A DNA stretch of 64,000 nucleotides from Umbilicaria muhlenbergii (taxonomy: Eukaryota > Ascomycota > Lecanoromycetes > Umbilicariales > Umbilicariaceae): contig KK106982.1 in the NCBI GenBank assembly GCA_000611775.1, positions 4,224,996 through 4,288,995 of the forward strand, given 5' to 3'. Shown here in pieces: positions 12,120 through 23,368 of the stretch (within the stretch, counting starts at the first letter, position 1; every line of letters begins with the position of its first letter). The notes beneath the pieces were generated by a model. It had not been told where the DNA came from. It was given only the letters and a program-made list of their open reading frames with translations, and made no database searches. Position numbers and translations under genes: made by a program.

Positions 12120-12909
12120 CTTCTGAGCTAGCTAGATTTCTCGGTCATGCAATGGCGACGAGGAGTGCTGAAGCAAATGTAAGAGCAAGCTGAGGATTGC
12201 AAGATGCTACGAAGGCATGCGCATTTCAAGGAGTGAGCTGTGCTATAGTAGGGTTCGCACCAACTCGCCGGTATTGCGAAGCGGTCAAATGCGGAGGATC
12301 ATCGTTGGATTCGTGACACTGCATGTGCATCACTCCAATCCGAAAATCTGGGGAAGAGGGGTCCATTCCACCCCGCTGCCCCGCATTTCCACCTGCCCAT
12401 GTGTCGGTCGCGTGGAAGCGGAGGCTTCAATCGGCATCTCCTTCGAGCCTCACGCCATACACACCGCGGGAGTCTCCAGACGACCGAGTAAGAGTAGTGT
12501 CTCTTGTTCCATGGATCTGGAGGGGAGGGGAAGCTACGAAAGTTGGTAGCATTGGCACCGTAGCTGCCGTCAAGGGTCCAAGGGGTGGAGTCGCTGGCAT
12601 CCTCATTCGCCAGCCAGGTTGGGCAGTCAGCCATTTTGTTCGTGGAGGTGGTGGGCTATCCCGCTGGAGGGTCAGTTTCCAACCAATCAAATATACCCCC
12701 GCACACCATTCTCCATCATGTCTCGTCAGACATTGGCCTATTCGTCTCTTGTTTGTTGTATTAATCAATTCTAATGATAATATTTCGAGCTGGAGAGCAT
12801 AGACATTCTTCCCAAGCCCATCTCCATTTGTCCAAGGTATCCTATCCAATCCAATCATATAACAGCAAACATACCCTTCACCAAACCCCCATCCAAAGCT
12901 CTCCTCCCC
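12120..12909. other. Intergenic, CYP53 upstream region
   Basis: 790 bp between the start of the CYP53 gene and the 3' end of the large membrane-protein gene, both on the minus strand. I see no gene; the open frames overlap on both strands and lack family features. It should contain the CYP53 promoter and the terminator of the next gene. Confidence 0.4.
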
Positions 12910-15900
12910 TCAACTGCCCCCTTCCCAATTCTGCCACCGACACCGACATCCCCCACTCCCCCCATCGATTCCCCCCTGCCAACCCGCCGACCCATCCGCC
13001 CCCGTAACAGTTACATTCCCAAACGGGCCATCCGCCGGATTGACCAAGACGCCTCCAACCCCCCGGTCCTCCAGATGAAAGGCCTTCTCGCTCGCCACGA
13101 TCATTTCCCGGTCGTCCATGCCGTAGCAATAGATCATCTTCGATGCCACGTTTCCACCGTGCCGGTCGAGCGTGATGGTGACGGGGTATGGGAAAGACCC
13201 TGGACGGGAGAGGTCGTTGGCCGAGGAGGCGGTGGCGTTGGGGCTTGTGCGCGAGGATGAGGATGATGTTGTGGGCGTGGGTGTGGCGGATGTGGAAGAG
13301 TTTGAGGATTGGAGGAGCGAGGCGGAGGTGCCTTTGTTGGTCCAGATTTGCACGAGGAAGCGCGTTTGCGCCCATGTGCACCGGACTGTGGCTTCGCTTT
13401 CTGCTGATCCGCCATTCCGGTCGACAGGGACCTCGCCAGTGCTCGCGTCTGTTGAATTCTTGAGGAAGATGGAGCGGTCGAAGTAGTTATAGAAGCCGTA
13501 ATGTTCGGTGGGGGACCCGCGGTTGTAGAGACGCAATGGCTGGGAAGATGGGAAAGGAAGGAGGGTTGCCGAGGCTGCGGTACCATTTGGATTGACGGAT
13601 GGAGCAGGGATTGCGGAAGCGATGTCTGGGAAAGGGTCGGCCGTGCTCGTACTTTCCTGAGTCTGCCGTTTGATGACTTGAGATACTGAGGATACAGTTG
13701 TCGTTGGTAGGAAACTGATGTAAAAGGGGGTAGCTTCGCCATCAAAGGGCGCAGTATTTTGGTCCGTGGTGTTTCCAAGGAAGATCTGATCATTCTGACT
13801 TGGAGGGGAAGGCGACGGGGTATAATCGAGTAGCACATCCCGAAGTGCCAGTATACGACGTCTGATAAAGCTACCTGCTGTGACTGGATTCAAGACACGT
13901 AGTTCTCTCTTAGTGACTGTGGCATTCGGTGCGGCTGCCGTTGTTTCGCTACCAGTACCGTTCCTGAACAAGATCTGTACCCTGAAGTTTGGCTGATCAG
14001 AATCGTTGGGAGAGATCGATGCTTGTTGCTCCTTTGGCAAGGCACAGCTCCACATCGTAGCAGGTTGCACACATCCTGAGGCTTCATCCACAGCGTCGGG
14101 TCGGGCGATAGTAGCGATACCAGTGGGTATAGGCGGATATCCGGTGATGTTCAACCACTGACTTTGACTTTGTACTGGCATACTGTTGCGCTTTCGAGTC
14201 AACGTCATAGCCAGGGCGAGGACCAAGACAATCATAGCCACCAAGCCTGCAGTTATGCCACAGTTACGGCGTCTCTTTTTCGTGCTGAAGCATCTTTTCA
14301 CGCAGGACAAGCACCCTTTACCAATCTTTGACTCGCTTCTTGTTGCATCCTTTTCCTTAGACTTCTCCCTTATTTCACGCTCCTTCTCCGCTCTGTAGTG
14401 CACATTTGGTGGAGGTTCCAGATCGGCTAGGGTTACGGGCGCGTTAGATGTTGATCGGGTATATGTATCTGGTCGCCCGTAGTAGTGATTCACTGTGTAT
14501 GTATTTTCTGTAGGTTGTGATGTTGTAACTTTTGGCACTTCAGCAGCTGGACTTATGTCCTGAGAGTTTATTGCTCTTTGCTGACTTGAAGCGGTTAGGC
14601 TAAGAGCTTGCCGCTGCTCCGAGAATGTTTCGGGCTGATCGGGTGGCATCACAGCCACGTACCGCTTTATCGGCTTGTCTGCTCGAGGAGGTGAATATGG
14701 CGGAGGTCCACGGACAGAAGTTTGCGGGCTTGCAACGGTCTCAGCGGTAGGCCCATCCCTCGATATAGGAGGCGTAGAGTGAAAAGCCAAGACGGGTGAT
14801 CTTGATCGAACGACGGGTGCAACACGGGCTTCCTGGACTTCTGGAGTAGCATCTGTGCTGTCCTCTTCGATCTCGGTGCATTCACTGTTTGCTCTTGGTT
14901 TCGTCTTCGTCGCTTGAGCGAAGGCTGCAGAGAACCGATTTGAAGGAACTTGAAAAAAGGTATCCTTTAGAAGCTCGCCACCTCCCCGAGACGCATCGTC
15001 TGCGGCTGGGACAGGATTCTCATGCATTGCTCTAGCATTCCCATTCCATCTTTGAGGCTCTGTAACTGTGCCATCAAATGGTCGACAGGTGTGGTTTCGA
15101 CATTCAAAAAATGGCATCGGACTATTTTGATCGTGACAGCACGCTTCCAAATACTCCGCTGCTAGCCCCTGAGCCTGACTATTCACAGTATGCACGGGAT
15201 CAACATTCACATTTTGCGCATTTGGGACCCCTTTCAGACTGCCCTCAGGTGTGTGGTCAAGCGCTAGGCCGGTGGTTTCACGCTCTGCTTCCCAGCGGCT
15301 CATCTCTGTCCAAATGCTTGTGTGGCCACTCCGGGGTCCCACTGTTGCTGCTGTAAGCGGCGAGGAGTCGATCGACGAGCTCTCTTCATCAGCCGACTTG
15401 AAATCCTTGACTTTTGCTGCTGCTTGCGATAGACTCGGTAGCTCCGGTGTTGGCGGGTCTTCATTCGGACTGTTCCGTGCTATGATTGTGTTGTGACGTG
15501 AAAGAAAAGGAGAAAGAATGGTGTTCCACCAGCCTTGCGAACGGTGGCGTGTGGCTATCGTATCCATGCTGGAACGGTCCAGAATCCGTAGCTGACTTTC
15601 CCCCGAATATGGCCGCTCTCGATCCACGCTTCGAGGACTATCCTCTTCGTCAAAGATAGTACCCGTTGAGACGACCCTGGAGCGAGAATTCAAGCTGTCG
15701 GGAACCTCAGATTGAGCTATATCAGTCTTCTTCGTAAAGCGTGTGTTTTCTTTGGGCCTTCCTTCTTTATCGAAGTTCGAATATGGCTCTGGAAAACTAG
15801 TTGGAACAGGCGGAGCGTCGGCAAACTGTGACACCCCACGACCGTAAAGCGTTGCTTGCGAATAGACGCTTGAAGTTGCTCTTCGCCTGGCCGGTCTATG

Positions 15901-16818
15901 TTCTTCATCCCAACCGGCGGGCCATAGAGCCTCGTCTTTGGCTGGGGTAACAACGATGTTCGGCGTCTGAGGTGGTTCTCTACCGTATGTATATGGAGGG
16001 ATGTCCACACTTTTGCGCTCCACGGTAGTAGTTTCGGGACTTGTTGCAAATTCTGCTAGGCGATCTGACGGCACCGATATCCCAATAGCAATGGATCCAT
16101 CCGGAGACAGCTCCATAATTTTGCTGTCCGCTGGGCTGAGGTGGTAATATGGCCGCTTGCGCTCCTTTTCTGATAATTGCCTTTTATGTAGCGATTTCTC
16201 AAGTGTTCTTAGGTCCAATCCTGCTGCGTACTGAGCTGGCTCAGCCCGTAATCGATCATCCAAACTTGCTATGCTTCTTTGGCTCCTGCTAGATCCAGCT
16301 CTCCCCGGGGTATCCCTTTCATTGCGGTCTCCCCGACCGCGTGTATTCATGCTTTTCGGGGGTTGTCTATTGTTCAAGCCAACAAAACCCTTGACCGTAT
16401 TATCGGCCTTCCCTTTATTCGTCCCGTAAACTTGCCGCTTCGCGTCTGCTGCATTCTCAAATCCAGCCCGCTGAGCAAGGATAGGCGGCCTTGGAAAGTT
16501 TGTGACCACATTCAACGCTGGCAACTTGGCCGCCTTGTTATTGCCTTGTTTCCGATCCGATCCCTCGCTGAACGACTTCCGCAACGAAGGTCGTCGATGC
16601 CTAGATTTGTCGCCACTGTGTACGTTTTGTTTTGCTCGTGCCGGTCGATTTGATGGTACGGAGTCCTCTGAACTATTCTCAGGTCTTGCGGGATCTGGAG
16701 ATATAGGCGATAAGATCTCTTCGCCGATTGGCGAGGAAAATGGCATTCGGGGTATGTTATATGATTGAAGTTGAAGCTGTGATGGAGTCGCGGTCGGGCG
16801 TTTGAGAGTTGTCGCCAT
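12910..16818 (-). CDS. Large single-pass membrane protein (the type often annotated as 'glycoprotease family protein' in fungi)
   Basis: Single exon, 1302 aa. The start is ATG at 16818 (caacATGGcg); the open frame extends only four codons further upstream to a TTG. Residues 1 to about 840 are a long, polar, probably disordered cytosolic region rich in Ser, Pro and Arg, with a Cys-containing stretch (YLEACCHDQ, FFECRNHTCR) near residue 560-590. A basic cluster (KKRRRN) precedes one transmembrane helix at about 850-871 (GLVAMIVLVLALAMTL), then about 430 Ser/Thr/Asn-rich residues that would lie outside or in the lumen, with NxS/T sites. Proteins of this layout are widespread in Pezizomycotina and often carry a 'glycoprotease' label, but I see no peptidase motif. 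Function unknown. A 5'-UTR intron (about 16918-16861 on the minus strand) is possible. Confidence 0.75.
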   Translation of the reverse strand: MATTLKRPTATPSQLQLQSYNIPRMPFSSPIGEEILSPISPDPARPENSSEDSVPSNRPARAKQNVHSGDKSRHRRPSLRKSFSEGSDRKQGNNKAAKLPALNVVTNFPRPPILAQRAGFENAADAKRQVYGTNKGKADNTVKGFVGLNNRQPPKSMNTRGRGDRNERDTPGRAGSSRSQRSIASLDDRLRAEPAQYAAGLDLRTLEKSLHKRQLSEKERKRPYYHLSPADSKIMELSPDGSIAIGISVPSDRLAEFATSPETTTVERKSVDIPPYTYGREPPQTPNIVVTPAKDEALWPAGWDEEHRPARRRATSSVYSQATLYGRGVSQFADAPPVPTSFPEPYSNFDKEGRPKENTRFTKKTDIAQSEVPDSLNSRSRVVSTGTIFDEEDSPRSVDRERPYSGESQLRILDRSSMDTIATRHRSQGWWNTILSPFLSRHNTIIARNSPNEDPPTPELPSLSQAAAKVKDFKSADEESSSIDSSPLTAATVGPRSGHTSIWTEMSRWEAERETTGLALDHTPEGSLKGVPNAQNVNVDPVHTVNSQAQGLAAEYLEACCHDQNSPMPFFECRNHTCRPFDGTVTEPQRWNGNARAMHENPVPAADDASRGGGELLKDTFFQVPSNRFSAAFAQATKTKPRANSECTEIEEDSTDATPEVQEARVAPVVRSRSPVLAFHSTPPISRDGPTAETVASPQTSVRGPPPYSPPRADKPIKRYVAVMPPDQPETFSEQRQALSLTASSQQRAINSQDISPAAEVPKVTTSQPTENTYTVNHYYGRPDTYTRSTSNAPVTLADLEPPPNVHYRAEKEREIREKSKEKDATRSESKIGKGCLSCVKRCFSTKKRRRNCGITAGLVAMIVLVLALAMTLTRKRNSMPVQSQSQWLNITGYPPIPTGIATIARPDAVDEASGCVQPATMWSCALPKEQQASISPNDSDQPNFRVQILFRNGTGSETTAAAPNATVTKRELRVLNPVTAGSFIRRRILALRDVLLDYTPSPSPPSQNDQIFLGNTTDQNTAPFDGEATPFYISFLPTTTVSSVSQVIKRQTQESTSTADPFPDIASAIPAPSVNPNGTAASATLLPFPSSQPLRLYNRGSPTEHYGFYNYFDRSIFLKNSTDASTGEVPVDRNGGSAESEATVRCTWAQTRFLVQIWTNKGTSASLLQSSNSSTSATPTPTTSSSSSRTSPNATASSANDLSRPGSFPYPVTITLDRHGGNVASKMIYCYGMDDREMIVASEKAFHLEDRGVGGVLVNPADGPFGNVTVTGADGSAGWQGGIDGGSGGCRCRWQNWEGGS

Positions 16819-18131
16819 GTTGCAAATCAAGAGACCGAACGGAGTGGGTAAATACAGATGCCTATCGAATCACCTAATCAGTACTCGATGTCTTTCCTTG
16901 GGGACAAGGTAACTCACCCGCATAGAGGCTACAATCTTAGTATCGTAAATGAGTGTTAGATATTGAGAAGAAGCCGGGGGTTTCTGTTGAGACAACAAAG
17001 GATGGTCTGACGAAAAGAAGCTATTGTTGCGGCACTCAGCGTCCAGCAATAAAGCCGACAATAGAGATACCGTCACTCATAAGTAGGAAAGTGAGCAGTC
17101 GCGACAACGGAGTATTGAAAGAGAGATCAAATTTCGACAAGAGTAATTCGAGAATCAAAAGCGTGTACGAGCTCAAGGCTACAGACCAGGTAAGACAAGA
17201 GTCGTAACACTGCAGCGACCAAGACAAAAAGCTTTGTTGGAATACAAAGACGATGACGACTCAGTCAGATGAAGCAAGCATAGCCTGGATATTCGAGGCG
17301 GGCAAAAGTAGTGGTGCCCCAGACTGTGGCCCAATCTGCGGCGTAACCAGCTCCAGTAGGCGCCCAACGGCCATCCTTTGGAGAGGCCCCTCCATGGGCG
17401 TGACGATTGGTCCGATACTTCTTCCATCGAAGATCATGCCATGTCGGCCATGTCGGTATGAAAATAGCCATGGCGACAGTTTGACAAAGTCATAGGCGCC
17501 TGTCGGCCGCGTGTGGTGTCTTCAATGGATGGAGTTGGAGATGATCCTTGTGGGCGGCAGCCAATCATCGACGCGTTGAAGCATGTCGCGCAGTCATGTG
17601 CAGAGGCCGACCATGGTCGCAGCGGCTAAGCTACCTCGTTCCTAGTAGTCACGGGATTTCTATTCTTACTTTGCTTCTCCATGCTCCTTGCTTGTAGAGG
17701 GCCAGTGTACAGAGTCAGAAAGGTGCATGGGCAGAGGTTCGATGAGTCACAGCAGATCTCCGAGCTAGGCACGACCAGTTCTGTCGGACTATGATAGCTG
17801 TACGGAATACCCTTAGGCTTTATGCATTAGAATAATTCCTAAAAAGGTGCGTTATAACAGAGCGTGCGTCTAAGGTATCATACAATCGACCAATACCACA
17901 TCCAAAAGACAAAAACGAAAATCCTCCGACCCAAATCCCACGAGTCTCACAGACTGGGAGGCCTCCTCCGTTTATGAAGGTGGCAGCCCGACTGCTGCGT
18001 TCCGAACCGAATTATCAACGGCACGCACCGTCCAGCGTCCCTCATGTTTTCGCGCGAATGCTTTTCCAAGAGCGACTCCATACCCTTTGAAAGAGGTCCC
18101 AATAGAATCCGAACACGAAACAGTGGTCCCA
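16819..18131. other. Intergenic region
   Basis: About 1.3 kb between the large membrane-protein gene start and the Mnn10-like stop. Minus-strand GTGAGT near 16918 and an AG near 16861 could bound a 5'-UTR intron. No coding region or RNA gene is supported. Confidence 0.35.
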
Positions 18132-19657
18132 TTAGCTAGGACTCTCCGTTTTCTTGTCGCTCTCCTTCACCGCTTTCACTCGCGCACTGATTCCGTCCTT
18201 GAATCTCTCCCAAGGCGTCCTGTTGAGCTTGTTACTCAGCTCCCGGTAGTTGTACATCTCACCCCAACAATCTCGTCCCCATTCGCACCCTGCCATATTG
18301 ACCACAAAGTCCCGCTCTTTCTCCGAGTAATGGATCCGCGTGTCGTCTCCGTTCTCACCGCAAGCGCCGGGCGGGAAGCTGTTGATCTTCCGTTGCGGAA
18401 TAAAAGCCGTATGCGGTCTCACCCAAGGATGGTTGGTGTAAAGGTATTCTAACGCATCCTGCTCCTTGTGTTCCCACTCCATGTGTTTTTGCTCGTAGTT
18501 TACTGGATCCCACCAGATGTCGAGGAGACGATCTGTCCATTGGCCTCGGCGGACAAAGAAAGACCCTAGATTGAACCCGGCGCAGTCTTGAGGAACGATG
18601 ATATGGATGGACGATGTCTTGTTGTCGCCGGTGGGGGAACGCGTGAGAGGGTCGAGATATACATCGGTAAGGGGGTGAGTGATGTTTAGGGGGTTGTAAA
18701 TGTTGATGTCGCGGTAGGTGTTAGCTTCGAGGTGGTTGAAGATCTGGGCCTGCAATGAATATGAGGGCTCCATAATGAACGTGTTGAGGTCCAGCCACCA
18801 AAACCTGGGATTCAAGATCGGTCATTAGGTACAGCTCTGCGACGGTAGGGTCGAGAACACCTTACCATTCTGCCTTTGGATACTTCCGCATGCAATTCCG
18901 GATTGTGTCGACCTTCTCCCAGCTTTCTCGCCATTCATGGGCATACCGCTTCTTGGTGCTCATATCCACAACTTCCAAATCATAACCCCACTTCTTCGCA
19001 TACTTTTTCTTGTTCCTCACACTGTCTCTTTCAATCGCCCATTCCCGTGGACCTTTCCATTCCATGACTCCGCCGCCTTGATTTGCGGCCAGAACGATAA
19101 CAAATTTGCTTCCGCCGCCAAGGAACGATGTTCGCCGATAGACGCGATACAGAGCTGCCAGGGTCTGTCAGCACATCGTGGCTACAGGAGAAGCTGTGAA
19201 AGATCTTACGTGTGATGTAGAACAAAGACAACGCCAGCACAAATGCAATCACCAATAGTAATCGTAACCTGAAGCGCCGCGCCATGCTCCCCAAATATGT
19301 TGTCAATCGTCCGGTCCTAGTCCCATGGCCAGGGTACCATCGTCCTCGTCCTAGCTTTTCTTTTTCGGCAAAGTCTCGCCGTCCGGAGATACTAGGCAGG
19401 CTGTTGGATATCTTCCGCGCGTGTCGTGAAAACCAGCCATTCTTCCGTGGCGAGAAGGATGGGTATCCGTTGATTTCTTCGCTCCGGGCTTTTGCTGAAG
19501 CCCAGGTGGCAATGTTGCCCGCCCCGCCTTCAACGTGTACTTCTCCAAAGCCTTTCCGGGGCGTCGAAGTTCCACCGATAGTATCAAAAGGGGTCGTCAA
19601 CCCGGGGCTTGCCCATCCTCCCCCTCTCCTGGGCGACGGGGATCGCGATAATGACAT
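18132..19657 (-). CDS. mnn10: Alpha-1,6-mannosyltransferase of the GT34 family, Mnn10-like
   Basis: Three exons: 19657-19210, 19154-18866, 18804-18132; introns 55 and 61 bp; 469 aa. Start chosen at ATG 19657 (MSLSRSPSPRRGGGW); the frame stays open to about 19.93 kb but without an earlier ATG. The protein is type II: Arg/Ser/Pro-rich cytosolic tail, one membrane anchor (about 130-148, LRLLLVIAFVLALSLFY), then the GT34 catalytic domain with KFVIVLAANQGGG, KYPKAEW and the DxD-like FWWLDLNT (247-254), HIIVPQDCAGFNLGSFF and a late H-x-x-x-Q-D-A-like HKEQDALEYL. Mnn10 works in the Golgi mannan polymerase II complex that extends the alpha-1,6 backbone of N-linked mannan, with GDP-mannose as donor. 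Galactomannan synthesis is the likely role in moulds. Intact by eye. Confidence 0.9.
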
Positions 19658-20513
19658 GCCTTTTGGCGTGGCTGGGATCGTTGATAATGGCTGAGCGAAG
19701 CCGTTCGCCGGCAGCCCCGACGTGGCTCCAAGGCTGTTTTTCAGCGGTGACGATTCTTGGAGGTTCAGCGACGGTGGAGCATTGGCCGCTGACGAGTGTC
19801 GGCGGCGAGTTTGTCTCGTCGTGGTCTGAGCGGTAGGTTGAGAAGCCAGCGTGTGTGCGACGTGAGCTGCCAATGGACGACTGCCGTGATAAAAGTCGTA
19901 GGGGTCCCAGTGCTTCCGTACAGCTGACCTTTATGCAACTCGGATGCCAGTACCTTAAGCCAGCCGGCTGGGAGTCGATACTGATACGGGTTTTGGGGTT
20001 TTTGGACCCGGGGCAGGATGCTCCGACGTCAAAAATCTCTCTTCATGAACAAGTTTATCTACATCAAGGTTGGAGGTTGAAGGTTGAAGAGTAGGGGAAA
20101 ATCGAGCAACTAGGAATAGCAGTTACTCGTCCTCGGCTTAGGCCGGTGCATTTTCACGATACGGGTCGGACCCCTGTAGCAAGGGGAAGTTAAGTTTCGC
20201 CTTGCCTGAGCCAAGCGATTCAACTAGAAACCTGGTTACTCCTGGTTACGAAGTCCTCGTACTCCGTAGACGTCCTCCGTACACCTACTCCGTACCCGTA
20301 GATTCAAGTCGGCATCGAATATCCAGCTCCCTTCTTATTACTGGCCTGTTTGCCACGGATTACTACCGAGGTGGCACGGGTGCGAGTACCTTACGAGTAC
20401 CAAATCCTCCGTACGTGTTTCTGCTGAACGGCAGCGACAGATAAAACAGATTGGAAGTATTCCGTAGTGATTTGGTTCTCATAATTTGATTGTAAGCACG
20501 TGACGGTGGGGAA

Positions 20514-20595
20514 GGCACTTCTGGCTATGTGGTACAAACCGTCTTGCCATTTCGTGGTGGCCAACTCTGTCCGGGCTCGATCCCCGGCAAAGCGC
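20514..20595 (+). pseudogene. tRNA-Gly(GCC)-like relic
   Basis: Begins gcacttcTGGC, has an A-box-like TGGCTATGTGG, a TTGCCAT heptamer like the tRNA-Gly(GCC) anticodon loop, and a perfect T-arm CCGGG-CTCGATC-CCCGG with B-box-like ggctcgatcc, followed by caaagcgca where an intact tRNA-Gly would end CAAGTGCA. The acceptor stem and the anticodon stem do not close properly and it is about 10 bases too long, so it reads as a decayed tRNA gene or a tRNA-derived fragment. A covariance-model score would settle it. Confidence 0.35.
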
Positions 20596-22351
20596 ATGGC
20601 CTGAAGTCTGAAATGAGGATGCGAGACCAATTGGATTGGAACTGAGGGGTTTGAACTGGGGATTTCCCAAATTGCCCATGTGGAGCTATTACTATGAATG
20701 TCCAGTGTGCTCTTGAATGTCATTTTTGGGGTCACCATAGGCTCAGCCGAAACCACTACGCCAGCTAATCCTTGTGAATCAAAGTACTCGTTGTTCTGAT
20801 AATCTACACATGTCTCCCTCGTGTGGCTGAACCAAGGTAAGCCAGCGTCGATCGGACCAGGCTACCCCTAGATAGCCTCATTACAACTACTACGACGCTT
20901 CTCGTACCTATCGAGCTCTATCATGTCACCTGTAATCGCATGTTGCTGCAGAGTTTCAGCAAGCCTATCTACGTGATCTAGGCTGCGATCCCCGATACTC
21001 TCCACGAAACTCATGTCCCATCAATCGCGTTCGACACCGAAAGATAGGTATGAGCAGCTCCCAACCATTCAACGTTGTGCGGTGGATGTGTGCAGATCCT
21101 ATGCAGCTCGTCTCGCTTCCGGCGTCCTTTCTCGTGGCCAGCATGCGGTGTCCAGGAGATTTGCCGACGGTGGGAGGCCTGCGTATGATATGTGCATCTC
21201 TGCTTTGCCGTAATAGGTCGCGGAGAGTCCGGCTTTCCATGACGGCAGCAGAGTGGAGATTGCCTTCGGTGTACGTCCTGGCGGGCATCACAGACATTGA
21301 CTTGTCATACTTGAGCAGGGTAGATGGCCCGTTCTGGGCTGAGGAGGGGCCACGGCGCAAACAGGAAGCAGGAAGCAGACTGGATGATCAAACTGGCACA
21401 TCGACCGATGACCAGTAATGTTACAACTACAATCTGGCACTGTACAACTGCTTTCATACCACACTGACGCACCCTCCATGTCACTTTTCCATTCTCAGCA
21501 CTGTTACATGCATTGACCCTGCTAAGCGATATCTCTTCGATCTCTTGAGAGTCCACCACTCGCAAGCTCTCTCTTTAATGCCTGTCAACACGTTGGTTAC
21601 CTTTGGAACTCCTATGTGGACTTCGAGCACCTGTAGTCGTTGTCTTTTTGTTCTTCTCAATATTTCTTATATCCGGGATTTCCTACTCATCCAGCTTCCG
21701 CTCCTAATCGAGCATCTGTAACCTGTCCCCTCCAGTCGTTGTTGGCAGTGATAAACAGCGCAAGCATGGTGCATAACGAGTGTGATAGTCACCAAACGAT
21801 GAGAAATCAACTAACCTAGGGCCAAAACATGACACGGTTTTCGGGCTTGACCCCGATGGCAGGTTTTTACAATGATATGTACGATGATCACACGAGGTCG
21901 AGGTCCTCGCGGTAGCAGACTATGGGGCTCGTGGGCGCAGGCGCCTCGAAGAGGAATGCGGCTAACATCTCAGAGGAGCGGAGGCAATTCTAGAACCTCA
22001 CCTCAGCCTCAGGTAGGTTAACAAGTCGAGGAGAAGTGCGACATTCTGCGCATAACTCGTCCCTCATCACTCTATTTACTAAGTAGTGCCTGGTTAAGCC
22101 TACGTACTCTCATCACACGAATGCTCTTCACTTCAACCTCACCGCTCTGTTACATCCCGCGACCTCAAGAAGACCTGCCAAGCTTTCGCTTAACCTCCGA
22201 CTACCCCTTTTTAGCTGACATTCGAAAGTTCACATTCCTTCCACACGCCTGGAGACCCAGCCACAGGGCGAAACGTGAAGAATGCGGGGCTGGCAGAAAC
22301 GTTGTGGGAGAAGGAGGTCGGTGGGGGTAGGCCGAAAGCCTCCAAGGCTCT

Positions 22352-22358
22352 TATATAT
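22352..22358 (+). promoter_or_regulatory. TATA-like box upstream of the PIR-type gene
   Basis: TATATAT lies 174 bp before the ATG at 22532 in otherwise mixed sequence; position is plausible for a TATA promoter with a leader of about 100-150 bases. Confidence 0.35.
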
Positions 22359-22531
22359 TCTCTTCCTTCGAGATGTTTGCTTGTACTTTTTCCATTCTGT
22401 ATTTCACAAGAAACCCGCTTGTACATTCTCTACTCTTACAAGTTTCACTTCACTTCCGCTGAAGCACGACGTATAAGCCATACGGTCGTTACCAAGAAGA
22501 ATTATCTACTCAGGACAATAGCCCGCTCAAC

Positions 22532-23368
22532 ATGCATACTTCACTTTCATTCTTTATTCTCGCAGCACTGTCTGCTCCCTCACTAGCTCGTCTCGACAGC
22601 CGGGAAGCCAGGTAAGTCTTCTCCATAGCGATTCTCTCTTCCTCCGCATCCTTAACAGATCTATCCAGACCAGCAATGTCCCTCGTCATGGCCGTTTCCC
22701 AAATTGGCGACGGGCAGATCCAAGTCCCCGGCCCAGGAGCCACCGAGAGCAGGACTCTCGTAGCCCCCATCACCACAACCTCCACTACTCCAGCTGCAGT
22801 TCCCACAACCAGCAGCACATCCTCCATTACCTCCATTACTGTCCCTACCTTCAGAGTCGCCCCTGATCTCGCCCCCATCTCTACAACAACACCCATGAAA
22901 ACCAAATCCTGCACCCCAACCACCGTATCTCCCATCGCCACCATCGTTCCTCCCGCTGGATCCCCTATCGCGTCCTCTATGACTTCCCTCAGTGCACCTG
23001 CCGTCGCTGCTCCGGCAGAAACCCGCATCGCCGCCCCTATCAGCCTCGCGACTAGCAGCATCCCCTCCGCCGTGCCTACCATCGGCTCCTCCACCATCAT
23101 GGCGTCGAGCTTCAACGCCACTAATGCCGCAACGAGGATCGCTACTTTCTCAACTTCCCTGATTTCCTCAAGCTCGACGAGACTCACAGGCAGTGTTTCA
23201 AGCGCAGCGGCCACAAGCACTTATACATCCTTATCCACTCTGCCCAGCTCGTCTGCGACGGCGGCGGCGACAAGTGCGGCGAGGTTCACTGGTGACGGGG
23301 AGAGGACGAGGGTTGGTATGGCTATGGGCGTGGTGGTTGCTGGAGCGATGGGTGCTCTGCTGATGTGA
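22532..23368 (+). CDS. PIR-like, GPI-anchored Ser/Thr-rich cell-wall protein
   Basis: Two exons, 22532-22611 and 22669-23368 (57-bp intron, GTAAGT...TCCAG), 259 aa. Exon 1 encodes a secretion signal (MHTSLSFFILAALSAPSLA), a segment missed if only the long open frame is read. Directly after the intron comes AVSQIGDGQIQ, which fits the PIR repeat core (Q-[IV]-x-D-G-Q-[IV]-Q) used for alkali-labile ester linkage of wall proteins to beta-1,3-glucan. The middle is about 200 residues of Ser, Thr, Ala, Pro (O-mannosylation substrate). The C-terminus is a short hydrophobic tail (VGMAMGVVVAGAMGALLM) after a small-residue/polar stretch, as in GPI signals. One PIR unit plus a GPI signal suggests two alternative wall attachments. 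Structural wall role is inferred. Confidence 0.78.

Larger units (their letters stand above)
19658..22531. other. Long gene-poor stretch
   Basis: About 2.9 kb without a supportable protein gene. Frames at 20.2-21.6 kb overlap on both strands and look like chance. The only structured item I see is a tRNA-like relic near 20.51-20.60 kb (separate entry). The last 200 bp contain a TATA-like box for the PIR-type gene. Confidence 0.4.

Noticed and set aside
12910-16818. Glycoprotease (M22) function for the large membrane protein
   Set aside because: No HxxxH or other peptidase motif was seen; kept only as the label such proteins often carry.
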